A stretch of DNA of 64,000 nt, taken from positions 1-64,000 of the forward strand of contig NZ_QLNP01000102.1 in assembly GCF_003261175.1 (NCBI RefSeq), given 5' to 3'. Positions 17,212 through 26,197 of the stretch are shown one piece after another. This DNA comes from Arthrobacter globiformis (GTDB lineage Bacteria; Actinomycetota; Actinomycetes; Actinomycetales; Micrococcaceae). Under the pieces are notes generated by a model. The model had not been told where the DNA came from and did no database searches. It saw nothing but the letters and a program-made list of their open reading frames with translations. How positions within the stretch are numbered: position 1 is the first letter of the stretch; each line of letters opens with the position of its first letter. Both the position numbers and the translations under genes were made by a program.

Positions 17212-18861
17212 TTAGAGGTTGGCGGCCAGGTGCTCGCCTACCGCGAAGGCACGGGTGATGGCCGAGCCCAGGGTGGCTCCGCCGCCGGGGTAGTTGTTGC
17301 GGAACACGCCCGCGGAGACGTTGCCTGCCGCATAGAGTCCGGGGATCGGCTGCCGGCGCCGGTCGAGGACGCGGCCGTTGAAGTCGGTGTCCAGGCCGCC
17401 GGAGGTTCCCAGCACTCCGGCGGAAATTCGGACGGCGTAGAACGGGGCCGTCGTCAACGGGGCCAGGCACGGGTTGGGCGTGTTGGCGGCGTCGCCCAGG
17501 AAGCGGTCCTGCGGTGTGGCGCCGCGGTGGAACTCCGTGTCCACTCCCTTCGAGGCGTCGGCGTTGAAGCGGGCCACCGTGGCAGCCAGGCCGGAAGGAT
17601 CCATCCCGACCTTGCTGGCCAGCTCCTCCAGCGAGTCCGCGGCCGTCATCCAATCGGCCGGGGAACCGGCGGGCGAACCTGCCACCGGGTACTTCGCCAG
17701 GTACGCCGCGTCGAACACGAGCCACGCCGGGTTGTTCTGCTGGCGGCCGGTCAGCGGGTCAACGGAGGCGAAGACACGGCTGGCGTCGTGGTAGTTCAGC
17801 GCCTCATTCACGAACCGATTTCCGGCGGCGTTCACGGTGATCGAGCCCGGGAGGGTCATTTCCACGTTCCCCATCCGGCCGGACCGCACGCCGTCGTACT
17901 CGTGGGCGGACTCGGAAATCACCGGCACGCCCCAGATTGCGGTCATGTCCGCCACGGCGGCGCCGGCCTTCAGCCCCAGCTCCAGGCCGTCGCCCTCGTT
18001 GGACGGCGCGCTGATGGGCGTCACCGGAAACGGCAGGAACGCCTGGCGGAGCCGCGGGTTCCATTCGAAGCCGCCGGAAGCGAGCACGACGGCGGCCGCT
18101 GAGGTGGTCTTGCCCGCTGCCGCGCCGCCGAGGGTGACGGTCCACCTGTCCTCATCGCGGGCCAGATCCTCGACGGGGGCGGAGACCGTAACCACCACGC
18201 CGCGGTCCAACGCGCTCGCCAGCAGCGACCCCACCAGGGCTCCGCCCATGGTCCGCACGCCTGTGGCGGCACGCCGGGCCAGCAGCTCCGGATCCGCCGC
18301 CCGGCCGTTCAACTGGTCGCGCTCGGTCATGGTCAGCAGCGGAAAATACGACGACGGCCGGATCGCCTCCGCGAGGCCCGGGTACCCCGACGGGTCGAAA
18401 GCGCCGTTGTCCAGGCCGCGTCCGCCGTCGGCCGCACCGCGCCATTCCATGTGGTAATCCGGGCGGGCGATCGGTGTCAGGGACAGCCGGGTTTCGCCGT
18501 CGAGATAGGCGACGGCGCGCGGTGCTGTCCTGACGTACCACTCCACTTCCTCGCGGGTCAGCACGTGCCCGGCGGCCTCGGTGAGGTACGCGACCCCGTC
18601 CTCGTGGCTGTCCCGGTAACCGGCCTGGAGGGCGAGGTGGTTGTTCGGTGCCCACATCACGCCGCCTCCGGCCGCTGTGGTGCCGCCCAGCAACTGCGCC
18701 TTCTCGGCCACCAGCACCATCAGGCCGGCGTCGGCCGCCCGGATCGCGGCGACCAGGCCGGCCGCGCCGCTGCCCGCGACCACCACGTCGTAGGTGCCCG
18801 AGATGTTCCCGGCGGGGGTGAGCAAAGGGGCCGCACCGTCCGAGCCTCCGCTCCCGCTCAC
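17212..18861 (-). CDS. FAD-dependent oxidoreductase (fumarate reductase/KstD-like flavoprotein)
   Basis: A 549-residue flavoprotein with the FAD-binding GSGAAG at residues 30-35, a GGTTAAGGGVMWAPNN region typical of the 3-ketosteroid dehydrogenase/fumarate reductase fold, and a C-terminal FAD motif (GLYAAGNVSAGVF, YPGGGATLGSAI). There is no signal peptide. It overlaps the upstream zinc dehydrogenase by four bases and ends the leftward YciI-dehydrogenase-flavoprotein unit. It likely inserts a ring or chain double bond into an oxidised intermediate, but the substrate is not evident. Confidence 0.83.
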   Translation of the reverse strand: MSGSGGSDGAAPLLTPAGNISGTYDVVVAGSGAAGLVAAIRAADAGLMVLVAEKAQLLGGTTAAGGGVMWAPNNHLALQAGYRDSHEDGVAYLTEAAGHVLTREEVEWYVRTAPRAVAYLDGETRLSLTPIARPDYHMEWRGAADGGRGLDNGAFDPSGYPGLAEAIRPSSYFPLLTMTERDQLNGRAADPELLARRAATGVRTMGGALVGSLLASALDRGVVVTVSAPVEDLARDEDRWTVTLGGAAAGKTTSAAAVVLASGGFEWNPRLRQAFLPFPVTPISAPSNEGDGLELGLKAGAAVADMTAIWGVPVISESAHEYDGVRSGRMGNVEMTLPGSITVNAAGNRFVNEALNYHDASRVFASVDPLTGRQQNNPAWLVFDAAYLAKYPVAGSPAGSPADWMTAADSLEELASKVGMDPSGLAATVARFNADASKGVDTEFHRGATPQDRFLGDAANTPNPCLAPLTTAPFYAVRISAGVLGTSGGLDTDFNGRVLDRRRQPIPGLYAAGNVSAGVFRNNYPGGGATLGSAITRAFAVGEHLAANL

Positions 18862-19943
18862 GCCTGAGCCTCCGTGAGGGCAGTGGTCCCCGCCCCGTGG
18901 GCCGCCTGCGCGACCGGCATGTCCACCACGATCTTGCCTACCGGCTCGGTGCGGCTGCGCATCAATTCGAAGGCCTGCTGCAGGTCCTCGAAGCGGAAGC
19001 GGTGCGTCAACAGGGCACGGGCCTGGTCCCGGTGCCCGGCCAGCAGCTCCAGCCCTGCCGGGATGAGGTTCAGGCTGTTCCGGCTGCCCAGCAGGTCGAT
19101 CTCCTTGAAGGGGATGGCGTTCATGGGAACGGACGCGGTCCGCGCCGAAATCCCCACCTGCACGATCCGTCCCGCGCTGGCCACGAGGCGGATGGCGTTC
19201 TCCAATGAGGACGGAACACCTGTGGCCTCGATGACCAGCTCCGGGCCAGACGAGTCCGTGAGCGCATCCAGCCGGGCGGCCTGGTCGGCAGCGGGAAAAC
19301 CGGCGCGGGGATTCACCAGCAGTGTGTCCACAGCGCCAAACGCAGCGGCCAGCTCCAGCCGGTCCGGCTCCGTGTCGGCGCAGACCACGGCGACGCCCAG
19401 GTCCGTCAGGTACAGCGTGGCAAGCAATCCGATCGGTCCGCTGCCCAGCACCAGGGCCGTTTCCCCGGACGACGGCCGCCCCCGGCTAACCGCCTGCATG
19501 GCGATGGAGGCGGGTTCGGCCATGGCCGCGAGATCGAGTTCCAGGCCGTCCGGCACGGGGCACAGTTTCTCCACCGGCACGCTGAGCAGCTCCACGAGGG
19601 CGCCGTCCGAATAGCAGCCGATGCAGCCGATGTTCTCGCAGACGTTGAACCGGCCAAGGCGGCACGGCCGGCACTGCCCGCAGTAGACCATCGGGCTGAC
19701 GGCAACGCGGTCACCGGCGCGGATGCCGGCGTCGTTGTCTTCGATGGCCTCGACGATGCCAGCGAATTCATGGCCCTGGATGACGGGCAGCCCGGCCGGG
19801 TAGTCGTCCTCCCAGATGTGCAGGTCGGTGCCGCAGAGGGTGACGTTGTGGACGCGGACCACGGCATGACCCGGCTCGATTGCAGGCTCCGGAACGTCCT
19901 CGTACCGGATGGTCTCCTTGGCGACGGTGCGCGCGATCAGCAT
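18858..19943 (-). CDS. Zn-dependent alcohol dehydrogenase (threonine/sorbitol dehydrogenase-like)
   Basis: A 361-residue medium-chain dehydrogenase with catalytic Cys in VTLCGTDLHIW, GHEF, the structural-zinc cysteines in CGQCRPCRLGRFNVC, and the NAD-binding GSGPIG. The overall pattern is closest to L-threonine 3-dehydrogenase and polyol dehydrogenases. It starts ten bases after the YciI gene ends and overlaps the flavoprotein gene by four bases, so it probably oxidises a secondary alcohol before that enzyme acts. The substrate is unknown. Confidence 0.85.
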   Translation of the reverse strand: MLIARTVAKETIRYEDVPEPAIEPGHAVVRVHNVTLCGTDLHIWEDDYPAGLPVIQGHEFAGIVEAIEDNDAGIRAGDRVAVSPMVYCGQCRPCRLGRFNVCENIGCIGCYSDGALVELLSVPVEKLCPVPDGLELDLAAMAEPASIAMQAVSRGRPSSGETALVLGSGPIGLLATLYLTDLGVAVVCADTEPDRLELAAAFGAVDTLLVNPRAGFPAADQAARLDALTDSSGPELVIEATGVPSSLENAIRLVASAGRIVQVGISARTASVPMNAIPFKEIDLLGSRNSLNLIPAGLELLAGHRDQARALLTHRFRFEDLQQAFELMRSRTEPVGKIVVDMPVAQAAHGAGTTALTEAQA

Positions 19944-19952
19944 GACGCGCTC

Positions 19953-20261
19953 CTAGTTCCGCGCGGTATCGGCGCCGGTGTTGGCACCGAAGACCACGTG
20001 CCACTGCCGGATGCTGCGCTTCTCCACGAGGCCGTTGCGGTAGAACGGGTCCTGGTCCATCAGCGCTTCGACGTCGGCCTTCGAAGCCGCCTCGATGATC
20101 AGCAGCGCGCCCGGGTCCTCCTCGGGCCCGAACGGACCGCTCTTCACCAGCCTGCCGTCGTCGAACTGCTTCTGCAGGAACTCCACGTGGCGCGGGCGGT
20201 GTTCGTCCCGTCCCGCGGTGGAGGCGGCAGAGTAGGCGTAGGTGACAGCAAATGTTCCCAT
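19953..20261 (-). CDS. YciI family protein
   Basis: A 102-residue protein of the YciI-like ferredoxin-fold family: TFAVTYAYS at the start, the ARPAHVEFLQ-type region (here RPRHVEFLQKQFDDGRLV), GPFGPEEDPGALLIIEA, and the C-terminal DPFYRNGLV. The start at 20261 has GAGGAC seven bases upstream; a longer frame to 20369 has no ribosome binding site. Family members include dehydrochlorinase-like or muconolactone-isomerase-like proteins, so a lyase or isomerase step is possible. It heads the three-gene leftward unit. Confidence 0.83.
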   Translation of the reverse strand: MGTFAVTYAYSAASTAGRDEHRPRHVEFLQKQFDDGRLVKSGPFGPEEDPGALLIIEAASKADVEALMDQDPFYRNGLVEKRSIRQWHVVFGANTGADTARN

Positions 20262-20352
20262 GGGTGTGTCCTCATCGTTGAGCGGGTGGATGTTCCCCTC
20301 CATCGTGGCCACCGCGATTGTGCCGCGTCCAACACTTATTTGGTCAATGAGC

Positions 20353-20369
20353 ATGTGCGGAAAACACAT
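20353..20369. promoter_or_regulatory. Dyad upstream of the YciI operon
   Basis: ATGTG-N7-CACAT, an inverted repeat located about 90 bases before the YciI start codon. A candidate operator for the adjacent LysR regulator or another factor; no clear promoter hexamers accompany it. Confidence 0.35.
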
Positions 20370-20370
20370 A

Positions 20371-20388
20371 ATGCACGACGGCGGGAGG
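20371..20388. repeat. Half copy of the conserved hairpin
   Basis: GCACGACGGCGGGAG matches the left arm of the conserved terminator stem, but the expected right arm (CCCGCCGTCGTGC) is absent from the following 60 bases. It lies 53 bases beyond the LysR gene stop, where a terminator would be expected. It appears to be a decayed copy. Confidence 0.5.
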
Positions 20389-20440
20389 CCGGGTTGGGTG
20401 CCTCAGCCGGCCGCGTTGCCCGCGGGGTGAGGACCGTGCC

Positions 20441-21337
20441 TCAGCCTGCCGGCGTCGGGAGGACTTCCTCGGCGACGGCCAGGGCCAGCGCCAGGGCGGG
20501 GGAGATGCCGGCAGGGTTCCACGCGAGGCCCGACTCCAGCAGCGGCGCGGTGCCGGTCAGCGGGATAAACACGGTCCCGCCGGGCATGATGCTGGCGACG
20601 GAGGCGGGCATCAGGCTCACCCCGACGCCGCCGGCCACCAGCGACAGTGCGGTGTACGGATCAGTGACCTCCTGTGCCACCCTGGGTCGGAACCCCGCGG
20701 CCCCGCAGGCAGCAAAGATGCCCTCGCGGAGCGTGGATCCCTGCGCGGCACGCATGGTGACGAACCCGTCGTCGGACAGTTCGGCGAGCCCGATGGCCGG
20801 CCGTTCGGCCAGCGGATGGTCCACCGGCACGGTGGCGCCCAGCTGTTCGAGGGCGATGGGGCGGGTGGCTAGCGCGCCCGCATCCAGCGGCAACCCGACG
20901 AAGGCCAGGTCCAGGGAACCGTTCCGGAGCTGCTGCAGGGCGTCCTGGGTCAGAAGGCCGCCGGTGAGGGTCAGGTCCAGGGACGGGTAGCGGTTGCGGA
21001 GGGCCCGGGTCAGCGGGGGCAGAGTCCGGTGGTTCAGTGCCCCGGAAAAGCCGATGCTGAGCCGGCCGTAGAACGTGCCGGGTTCGGTGACAGCGGACCG
21101 GCGGGCGAGATCAAGTTCGTCGATGATCCGGCGGGCATGGGGAAGAAAGGCGACTCCCGCCGTCGTCAGGGCCACCGAGCGGGTATTGCGCTCAAACAGA
21201 TCTGAGCCGAGCTCCTTCTCGAGCTTCCGGATGGTCTGGCTCAGCGGCGACTGGGCCATGCGGAGGCGCTGCGCTGCCCGGCCGAAGTGCAGTTCCTCCG
21301 CCACGGCAAGGAAAGCCTCGATCTGCCGAAGCTCCAT
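20441..21337 (-). CDS. LysR-family transcriptional regulator
   Basis: A 298-residue LysR regulator with the usual winged helix-turn-helix at about residues 1-60 (LRQIEAFLAVAEELHFGRAAQRL, SPLSQTIRKLEKELG) and a co-inducer-binding domain from about 90. It is transcribed in the same direction as the MHS permease upstream and the YciI operon downstream, so either could be a target. A long imperfect palindrome at 21393-21433 precedes it. Confidence 0.88.
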   Translation of the reverse strand: MELRQIEAFLAVAEELHFGRAAQRLRMAQSPLSQTIRKLEKELGSDLFERNTRSVALTTAGVAFLPHARRIIDELDLARRSAVTEPGTFYGRLSIGFSGALNHRTLPPLTRALRNRYPSLDLTLTGGLLTQDALQQLRNGSLDLAFVGLPLDAGALATRPIALEQLGATVPVDHPLAERPAIGLAELSDDGFVTMRAAQGSTLREGIFAACGAAGFRPRVAQEVTDPYTALSLVAGGVGVSLMPASVASIMPGGTVFIPLTGTAPLLESGLAWNPAGISPALALALAVAEEVLPTPAG

Positions 21338-21392
21338 GCAGTTCCTCCTGTGCAGTTCCCCCGACGTCCCGAAACGGCGGATGCCGAACTCG

Positions 21393-21433
21393 CAGATAAT
21401 GCCCTCAAACTAGCAATCTGAGGGCACTATCTG
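21393..21433. promoter_or_regulatory. 17-bp-arm inverted repeat before lysR
   Basis: The left arm (21393-21409, CAGATAATGCCCTCAAA) and right arm (21417-21433) match at 15 of 17 positions around a seven-base loop. It lies between the end of the MHS permease gene and the LysR start. It lacks a T-run and ATA...TAT half-sites are prominent, so a LysR operator is at least as likely as a terminator. Confidence 0.5.
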
Positions 21434-21444
21434 CTCGTTCGCGT

Positions 21445-22773
21445 TTACCGGACCGGGTTGCCCAGTTCCCGCAGCGGGGTCTTGTGGGTTTCGCGGGCCC
21501 AGTATGCGCCGGCCACGGCCAGCAGGGACGACGCCGCGACGATCCAGGCGGCGGGGCCCCAGTTGGCCTTGTCGGCCCCGACCAGCGCGGTGCCCAGCAG
21601 CGGGGTGAAGCCGGCGCAGAGGATGCCGACCTGCAGGCCGATGGCCATGCCCGAGTAGCGGACCTTGACGTTGAACAGCTCGGAGAACCAGGCCGGGTAG
21701 ATCGCGTTGGACATGGAGTACGTGCCGGCGGTGATCACCGTGCTGGCGAGGAAGATCATCGGGATGTTGCCGGTGGAGATGACGGAGAAGTAGACGAAGA
21801 TCATCAGTCCGGATCCCAGGACGCCGGCGATGAACACCGGACGCCGGCCGAAGCGGTCCGAGAGCCGGGCCAGCAGCGGCTGGCTGAACATGGCGATGAC
21901 GTTGCCCACGATGCTCACCCACAGCATGGTCGATGCCGGTACGCCGACGGAAACGGCGTAAGCCAGGCCGAAGGACTGCATGAACGTGTTGGTCACGGTT
22001 TCGAAGGACATCAGGGCAACCTGGAAGAACTGCACCGGGTGCGTCTTGAACATCTTGGCGAACGGGAGCTTCACCAGTTCGCCGTGGTCGTGCTTTTCCT
22101 CGAAGACCTCGGGCTCCTCGAGGGAGCGCCGGACCAGGTAGGCGACCACCAGCACCACCAGGGACAGCCAGAACGGGATGCGCCAGCCCCAGGAGAGCCG
22201 GTCGGCTTCGCTCATGGCGGCCACGGGAAGGAAGGCAAGGGAGGCAAGGACGATGCCGGCGGAAATGCCGCTCATAGCGAAGCTCGCAAAGAAGCCGCGG
22301 TGTCCTTCAGGTGCTTCCTCGGTGGACAGGGCAGAAGCGCCGGCGGTTTCCGCGCCGGCGGACAATCCCTGCATGAGGCGCAGCACCACGAGCAGTGCCG
22401 GTGCCCAGTAGCCGGCGGAGTTGAAGTCGGGCAGTACGCCGATCAGGAAAGTGGCCGATCCCATCAGCACGAGGGTCAGGACGAGGGTGTTCTTGCGGCC
22501 GATCTTGTCCCCCAGGTGGCCGAAGACGACGGCGCCGAAGGGCCGTGCCACGTAGGCCACGCCGAAGGTGGCAAAGGAGGCGATGAGGGCGACAGTGGGG
22601 TCGCCGGACGGGAAGAAGATCTTGGAGAAGACCAGTGACGCCGCTGTGGCGTAGATGAAGAAGTCGTAGTACTCCAGCGCGCCGCCCAGGAAGGCTGCGA
22701 GGGCGGCCTTCTTGGCGCGCTTCAACTGGTACTGCTTCGCCGCAGCGGTGGCAGTGGGGGCGAGATCGGTCAT
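21445..22773 (-). CDS. MHS-family MFS transporter
   Basis: A 442-residue permease with about 12 transmembrane helices, GGALEYYDFFIYATA in helix 1 and GHLGDKIGRKNTL in the helix 2-3 loop. It is divergent from the first IclR gene across a 207-base spacer containing an inverted repeat at 22825-22852, and is followed by the LysR gene. The substrate is unassigned; aromatic or hydroaromatic acids and dicarboxylates are common for this subfamily. Confidence 0.86.
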   Translation of the reverse strand: MTDLAPTATAAAKQYQLKRAKKAALAAFLGGALEYYDFFIYATAASLVFSKIFFPSGDPTVALIASFATFGVAYVARPFGAVVFGHLGDKIGRKNTLVLTLVLMGSATFLIGVLPDFNSAGYWAPALLVVLRLMQGLSAGAETAGASALSTEEAPEGHRGFFASFAMSGISAGIVLASLAFLPVAAMSEADRLSWGWRIPFWLSLVVLVVAYLVRRSLEEPEVFEEKHDHGELVKLPFAKMFKTHPVQFFQVALMSFETVTNTFMQSFGLAYAVSVGVPASTMLWVSIVGNVIAMFSQPLLARLSDRFGRRPVFIAGVLGSGLMIFVYFSVISTGNIPMIFLASTVITAGTYSMSNAIYPAWFSELFNVKVRYSGMAIGLQVGILCAGFTPLLGTALVGADKANWGPAAWIVAASSLLAVAGAYWARETHKTPLRELGNPVR

Positions 22774-22824
22774 TGCAGGGGGTCCTTCCGCACTGAAAGA
22801 CGGTGTCCGGATTTTTGGATTTGT

Positions 22825-22852
22825 GCGTATCGCGAACAGACGTGCGATATGC
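22825..22852. promoter_or_regulatory. Candidate IclR operator between divergent genes
   Basis: GCGTATCGC (22825-22833) and GCGATATGC (22844-22852) form an imperfect inverted repeat (8 of 9 positions) in the spacer between the MHS permease gene and the IclR gene. IclR proteins of the PcaR/PobR type bind repeated roughly 10-bp elements, so this is a plausible site. Confidence 0.5.
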
Positions 22853-22980
22853 GACTAGAAAAAGGATAGCGCAGAGTGAAGTGACTCACAATCCGTTGTT
22901 TGTCCCCTGCGCCCTGCCGGATACCGGCCCGTATTCTTGGTAGGTCAGGAACAGCGCGCAGCTTGAGGTGCAGGGAGCTC

Positions 22981-23766
22981 ATGGACGAACAGCCGGCCTA
23001 CTTCGTGAAATCGGTCGAGAAGGCGTTCGACGTGCTGCGGGCCTTCACCCCGAACAAGCCCCGGCTGACCGTCTCCCAGGTGGCCGCGGCCGCCTACACC
23101 ACCAGGGCTTCCGCCCGGCGGTTCCTCCTGACCCTGGCAGACCTCGGCTACCTGCGGGCGGACGGGGCGCATTTCGAACTGACTGCCCGTTCGCTGGAGA
23201 TCGGCCGGTCCTTCCTGGCCAACCTCGAGCTGCCCGCCATCGCGGACCGGCATCTGAAATCCCTCGCTGCAGAGCTGAACGAAACCACGTCCCTCTGCAT
23301 TCTCGACGGCGCCGACGTCGTGTATGTCGCCTGCGTGCCCTCGCCCCGGCTCCTCAGCGTGACCATCACCGTGGGAACCAGGTTCCCGGCCTGGGCCACC
23401 TCCATGGGGCGCGTGCTGCTGGGGGCGCTGACTGAGGCAGAGCTCCAGACCTACTTCGACACCGTCCGGCTGCAGAAACTGACCGAGCACTCCGTTGGCA
23501 GCCCCGAGCAGCTGCGGGCGGAGATTGACCGCGCCCGGTCCAGGGGGTGGGCCATGGTGTCGCAGGAACTGGAGGAGGGGCTGCGCGGGGTGGCGGTGCC
23601 GGTGTGCCGCGGCCATGACGTGGTGGCGGCCGTCAACGTTTCCCTGCAGACGCACCAGTCGTCTGCCGAGGACATCGAAAAGTCCGTGGTGCCGCGCCTG
23701 CAGGAGGTCGCCCGGCAGATCGGCCTGGACTACGGCGGGGACGCGTCCGGGCTGCGGCGGGCCTGA
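22981..23766 (+). CDS. IclR-family transcriptional regulator (PcaR/PobR-like)
   Basis: A 261-residue IclR regulator: helix-turn-helix at about residues 8-65 (FVKSVEKAFDVLRAF, VSQVAAAAYTTRASARRFL) and the effector domain with the family motif TVGTRFPAWATSMGRVLL. The close match to the Pca/Pob subgroup suggests that it senses an aromatic-acid-related compound. ATG at 22981 follows AGGGAG; the frame is open upstream but without a ribosome binding site. It overlaps the next IclR gene by one base (TGATG), an uncommon tandem pair. Confidence 0.87.
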   Translation: MDEQPAYFVKSVEKAFDVLRAFTPNKPRLTVSQVAAAAYTTRASARRFLLTLADLGYLRADGAHFELTARSLEIGRSFLANLELPAIADRHLKSLAAELNETTSLCILDGADVVYVACVPSPRLLSVTITVGTRFPAWATSMGRVLLGALTEAELQTYFDTVRLQKLTEHSVGSPEQLRAEIDRARSRGWAMVSQELEEGLRGVAVPVCRGHDVVAAVNVSLQTHQSSAEDIEKSVVPRLQEVARQIGLDYGGDASGLRRA

Positions 23767-24563
23767 TGGCCAACTCGCCCTCCGGCGAATCCGTCATCCA
23801 GCGCGTGGTGAAAATCCTCGACGCCTTTTCGAAGGGCCGGCCGCGGATGTCGTTGAGCGAACTGGTCCGGGCCACCGGCATGTCCAGCAGTACGGCGCAC
23901 CGGCTGGCCAACGACCTGGTGGACAGCGGGCTGCTGAACCGCAGCGAGGCCGGTGACTACGGCGTTGGCATGAAGATGTGGGAGCTGGCGTCCCGTAGCA
24001 ATCCGCTCGAGGAGTTCCGACGCCGGGGCCTTCCGTTCCTCGAAGGAGTCCACGCCGCCGTCCGGGAACAGGTCTCGCTCTCCATTCCCGACGTCGGTTC
24101 CGGCACCGTGCTGTACCTGGAGCAGCTGGACCGGCACGGCACCGCCACCAATCTTGCCGCCGTGGCCGGCCGGCTCTTGATCCACAACACCTCGTCCGGG
24201 ATGGCCATGATGGCCCACATGCCGCGCGACGTGCAGGAGCGGTTCCTGGCTGGGCCGCTGGAGAAGACCACTGCCGCCACGGAGACCGACCCGGCGCGGC
24301 TGCGCGCCCAGCTCGCCCTGACCCGGGAACGCGGCTACGTCCGCATGGCCGGCGTCCTGGTGCAGGAAAACACCGCCTATGCCGTCCCCGTCTTTGGTGA
24401 GGGCAACAGCGTGATCGGCGCGATCGCCGTCGTGATTCCGACGGCGGACGAGGACCCCAAGGTGGTTCTTCCCGTCCTGGTGGCCGCAGGGCGCGGCCTT
24501 TCCCGGACCATGGGCGCAGAGCGCCGCCCCTACGGCACAAGGCCCTGGCTCCAAGGGTCCTGA
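23766..24563 (+). CDS. IclR-family transcriptional regulator
   Basis: A 265-residue IclR regulator with the N-terminal winged helix (IQRVVKILDAFSKG, SLSELVRATGMSSSTAHRL) and an effector domain from about residue 80. It is translationally coupled to the preceding IclR gene but not especially similar to it, so the two probably respond to different signals. The 176 bases after its stop contain a perfect 15-bp palindrome (24591-24605) before the MHS permease, a likely target. Confidence 0.87.
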   Translation: MANSPSGESVIQRVVKILDAFSKGRPRMSLSELVRATGMSSSTAHRLANDLVDSGLLNRSEAGDYGVGMKMWELASRSNPLEEFRRRGLPFLEGVHAAVREQVSLSIPDVGSGTVLYLEQLDRHGTATNLAAVAGRLLIHNTSSGMAMMAHMPRDVQERFLAGPLEKTTAATETDPARLRAQLALTRERGYVRMAGVLVQENTAYAVPVFGEGNSVIGAIAVVIPTADEDPKVVLPVLVAAGRGLSRTMGAERRPYGTRPWLQGS

Positions 24564-24590
24564 CCAACGGCTATCTCCTCTCGAAACGCG

Positions 24591-24605
24591 TCCCGTTGAA
24601 CGGGA
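24591..24605. promoter_or_regulatory. Perfect 15-bp palindrome, candidate IclR operator
   Basis: TCCCGTT-G-AACGGGA, a perfect odd-length palindrome in the spacer between the second IclR gene and the catabolic operon that begins at 24740. The size and spacing resemble IclR-family operators. Confidence 0.55.
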
Positions 24606-24739
24606 AGTTCCCCCGGGCCGTCTCTCCCTGCTCCTAGTGTTTTTCCCCAGAGCGACAGCCACCCGGACAGGGTGCACGCCCAACTCTTCGGCCCCGCCAG
24701 CAGGTGGCGGCCGCCCTGGAAACTCAACGAGGAGAACCT

Positions 24740-26110
24740 ATGGGACACGTCCAGCCCCCCACCCCCGCCGCGGAGGCCGCCGTCCTGGAACGCGCGGAAG
24801 GCCTTCCGGCGAAGACCCCAAAGAAGGCCGCACTGGCTTCCTTCCTTGGCTCCACATTGGAGTATTACGACTTCTTCATCTACGGCACCGCAGCAGCGCT
24901 GGTGTTCCCCAAGATCTTCTTCCCAGGCGGAGACCCGGTGGTTGCCCTGCTCGGCGCGATGGCCACGTTCGGCGTCGGCTACCTGGCCCGGCCGCTGGGC
25001 GGCGTCATCATGAGCCACTTCGGGGACAGGATCGGCCGCAAGCAGGCGCTGATGATCACGCTGGTGATCATGGGGGTTGCCTCCATCGGCATCGGCTTCC
25101 TGCCCACCTATGACCAGATTGGTTACTGGGCCACGGCGCTGCTGCTGGCAGGCCGGCTGGCGCAGGGATTCTCCGCCGGCGCCGAGGCCGCGGGCGCGTC
25201 CACACTGACCATGGAACACTCCCCGGAGGGACGCCGCGGCTTCTTCACCAGCTTCGTGATGACCGGCTACGCGTCCGGCATGGTGCTCTCCACGGTGGTG
25301 TTCATCCCGCTCGCCGCCCTCCCCGAGGAACAGTTGCTGGGCTGGGGCTGGCGCGTCCCGTTCTGGCTGTCCGCCGTGGTGCTGCTGGTCGCCTACTGGA
25401 TCCGCACCCGGCTGGACGAGCCGCCCGTCTTCGAAGAGACCGTGGAAACGAAGAAGCCCAAGGGCATTCCGGCGGCCGAGGTGCTGAAAACGCAGTGGCG
25501 CGACGTCCTGCGAGTGGCCCTCGTGATGCTGTTCTCCGTCATGCAGACCACCTTCACCGTTTATGCCCTGGCCTACGCCACCGGCAAGGGCATCGGCCTG
25601 GACCGGACCCTCATGCTTACGGTCAATGCGCTCACCATCGGCCTGTCCATGTTCACCATCCCGCTGGCCGGAATCATCTCCGACCGGTTCGGCCGCAAGA
25701 AGGTGCTCCTGGTGGGCTCCCTCGGCTGCGCCGTCACCTCGTTCGGCTACTTCTGGGCCATCAGCGAGCACAACATCGCCATGATCTTCGTCTTCGGGTT
25801 CCTGAACATGTCCGTCTTCTACTCCTGCTGGAACGGTGTCTGGACGGTCTTCTTCCCTGAGATGTTCCCGGCACCGGTCCGCTACTCCGGCATGGCCATC
25901 GGCAGCCAGGTGGGCCTGATTCTCACCGGCTTCGCACCCGCCATCGCCACCGTCCTGGCCCAGCCGGGACCCGGCGGCTGGATCCCGGTGGCAGTCTTCA
26001 CGGTGGCCTGCCTGGCGGTCTCCGCGATCGCCATCGCCACGGCCCGCGAAACCCACAAGACCCCGCTCGAGGAGCTGGGCCTGCCGCGGGAGCGCCGGAC
26101 GTCCGTCTGA
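24740..26110 (+). CDS. MHS-family MFS transporter
   Basis: A 456-residue permease with about 12 transmembrane helices (STLEYYDFFIYGTA, SHFGDRIGRKQAL). The ATG at 24740 has AGGAGA six bases upstream; an in-frame ATG at 24704 lacks one. It opens the rightward cluster that runs to 33021 and probably imports the compound degraded by it. Shikimate-type or other cyclic acids are typical for the subfamily, but this is inference. Confidence 0.87.
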   Translation: MGHVQPPTPAAEAAVLERAEGLPAKTPKKAALASFLGSTLEYYDFFIYGTAAALVFPKIFFPGGDPVVALLGAMATFGVGYLARPLGGVIMSHFGDRIGRKQALMITLVIMGVASIGIGFLPTYDQIGYWATALLLAGRLAQGFSAGAEAAGASTLTMEHSPEGRRGFFTSFVMTGYASGMVLSTVVFIPLAALPEEQLLGWGWRVPFWLSAVVLLVAYWIRTRLDEPPVFEETVETKKPKGIPAAEVLKTQWRDVLRVALVMLFSVMQTTFTVYALAYATGKGIGLDRTLMLTVNALTIGLSMFTIPLAGIISDRFGRKKVLLVGSLGCAVTSFGYFWAISEHNIAMIFVFGFLNMSVFYSCWNGVWTVFFPEMFPAPVRYSGMAIGSQVGLILTGFAPAIATVLAQPGPGGWIPVAVFTVACLAVSAIAIATARETHKTPLEELGLPRERRTSV

Positions 26111-26197
26111 GACCCTACGGCCGGCTACCCGTCCCCGCCACTCACCCGCCCGCCACTCACCAGCGGCCCCGACCACACAGAAAAGAAAGTTGGAACC

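Noticed and set aside
20371-20430. A complete conserved hairpin after the lysR gene
   Set aside because: Only the left arm matches; no complementary right arm was found, so it was recorded as a half copy rather than a terminator.
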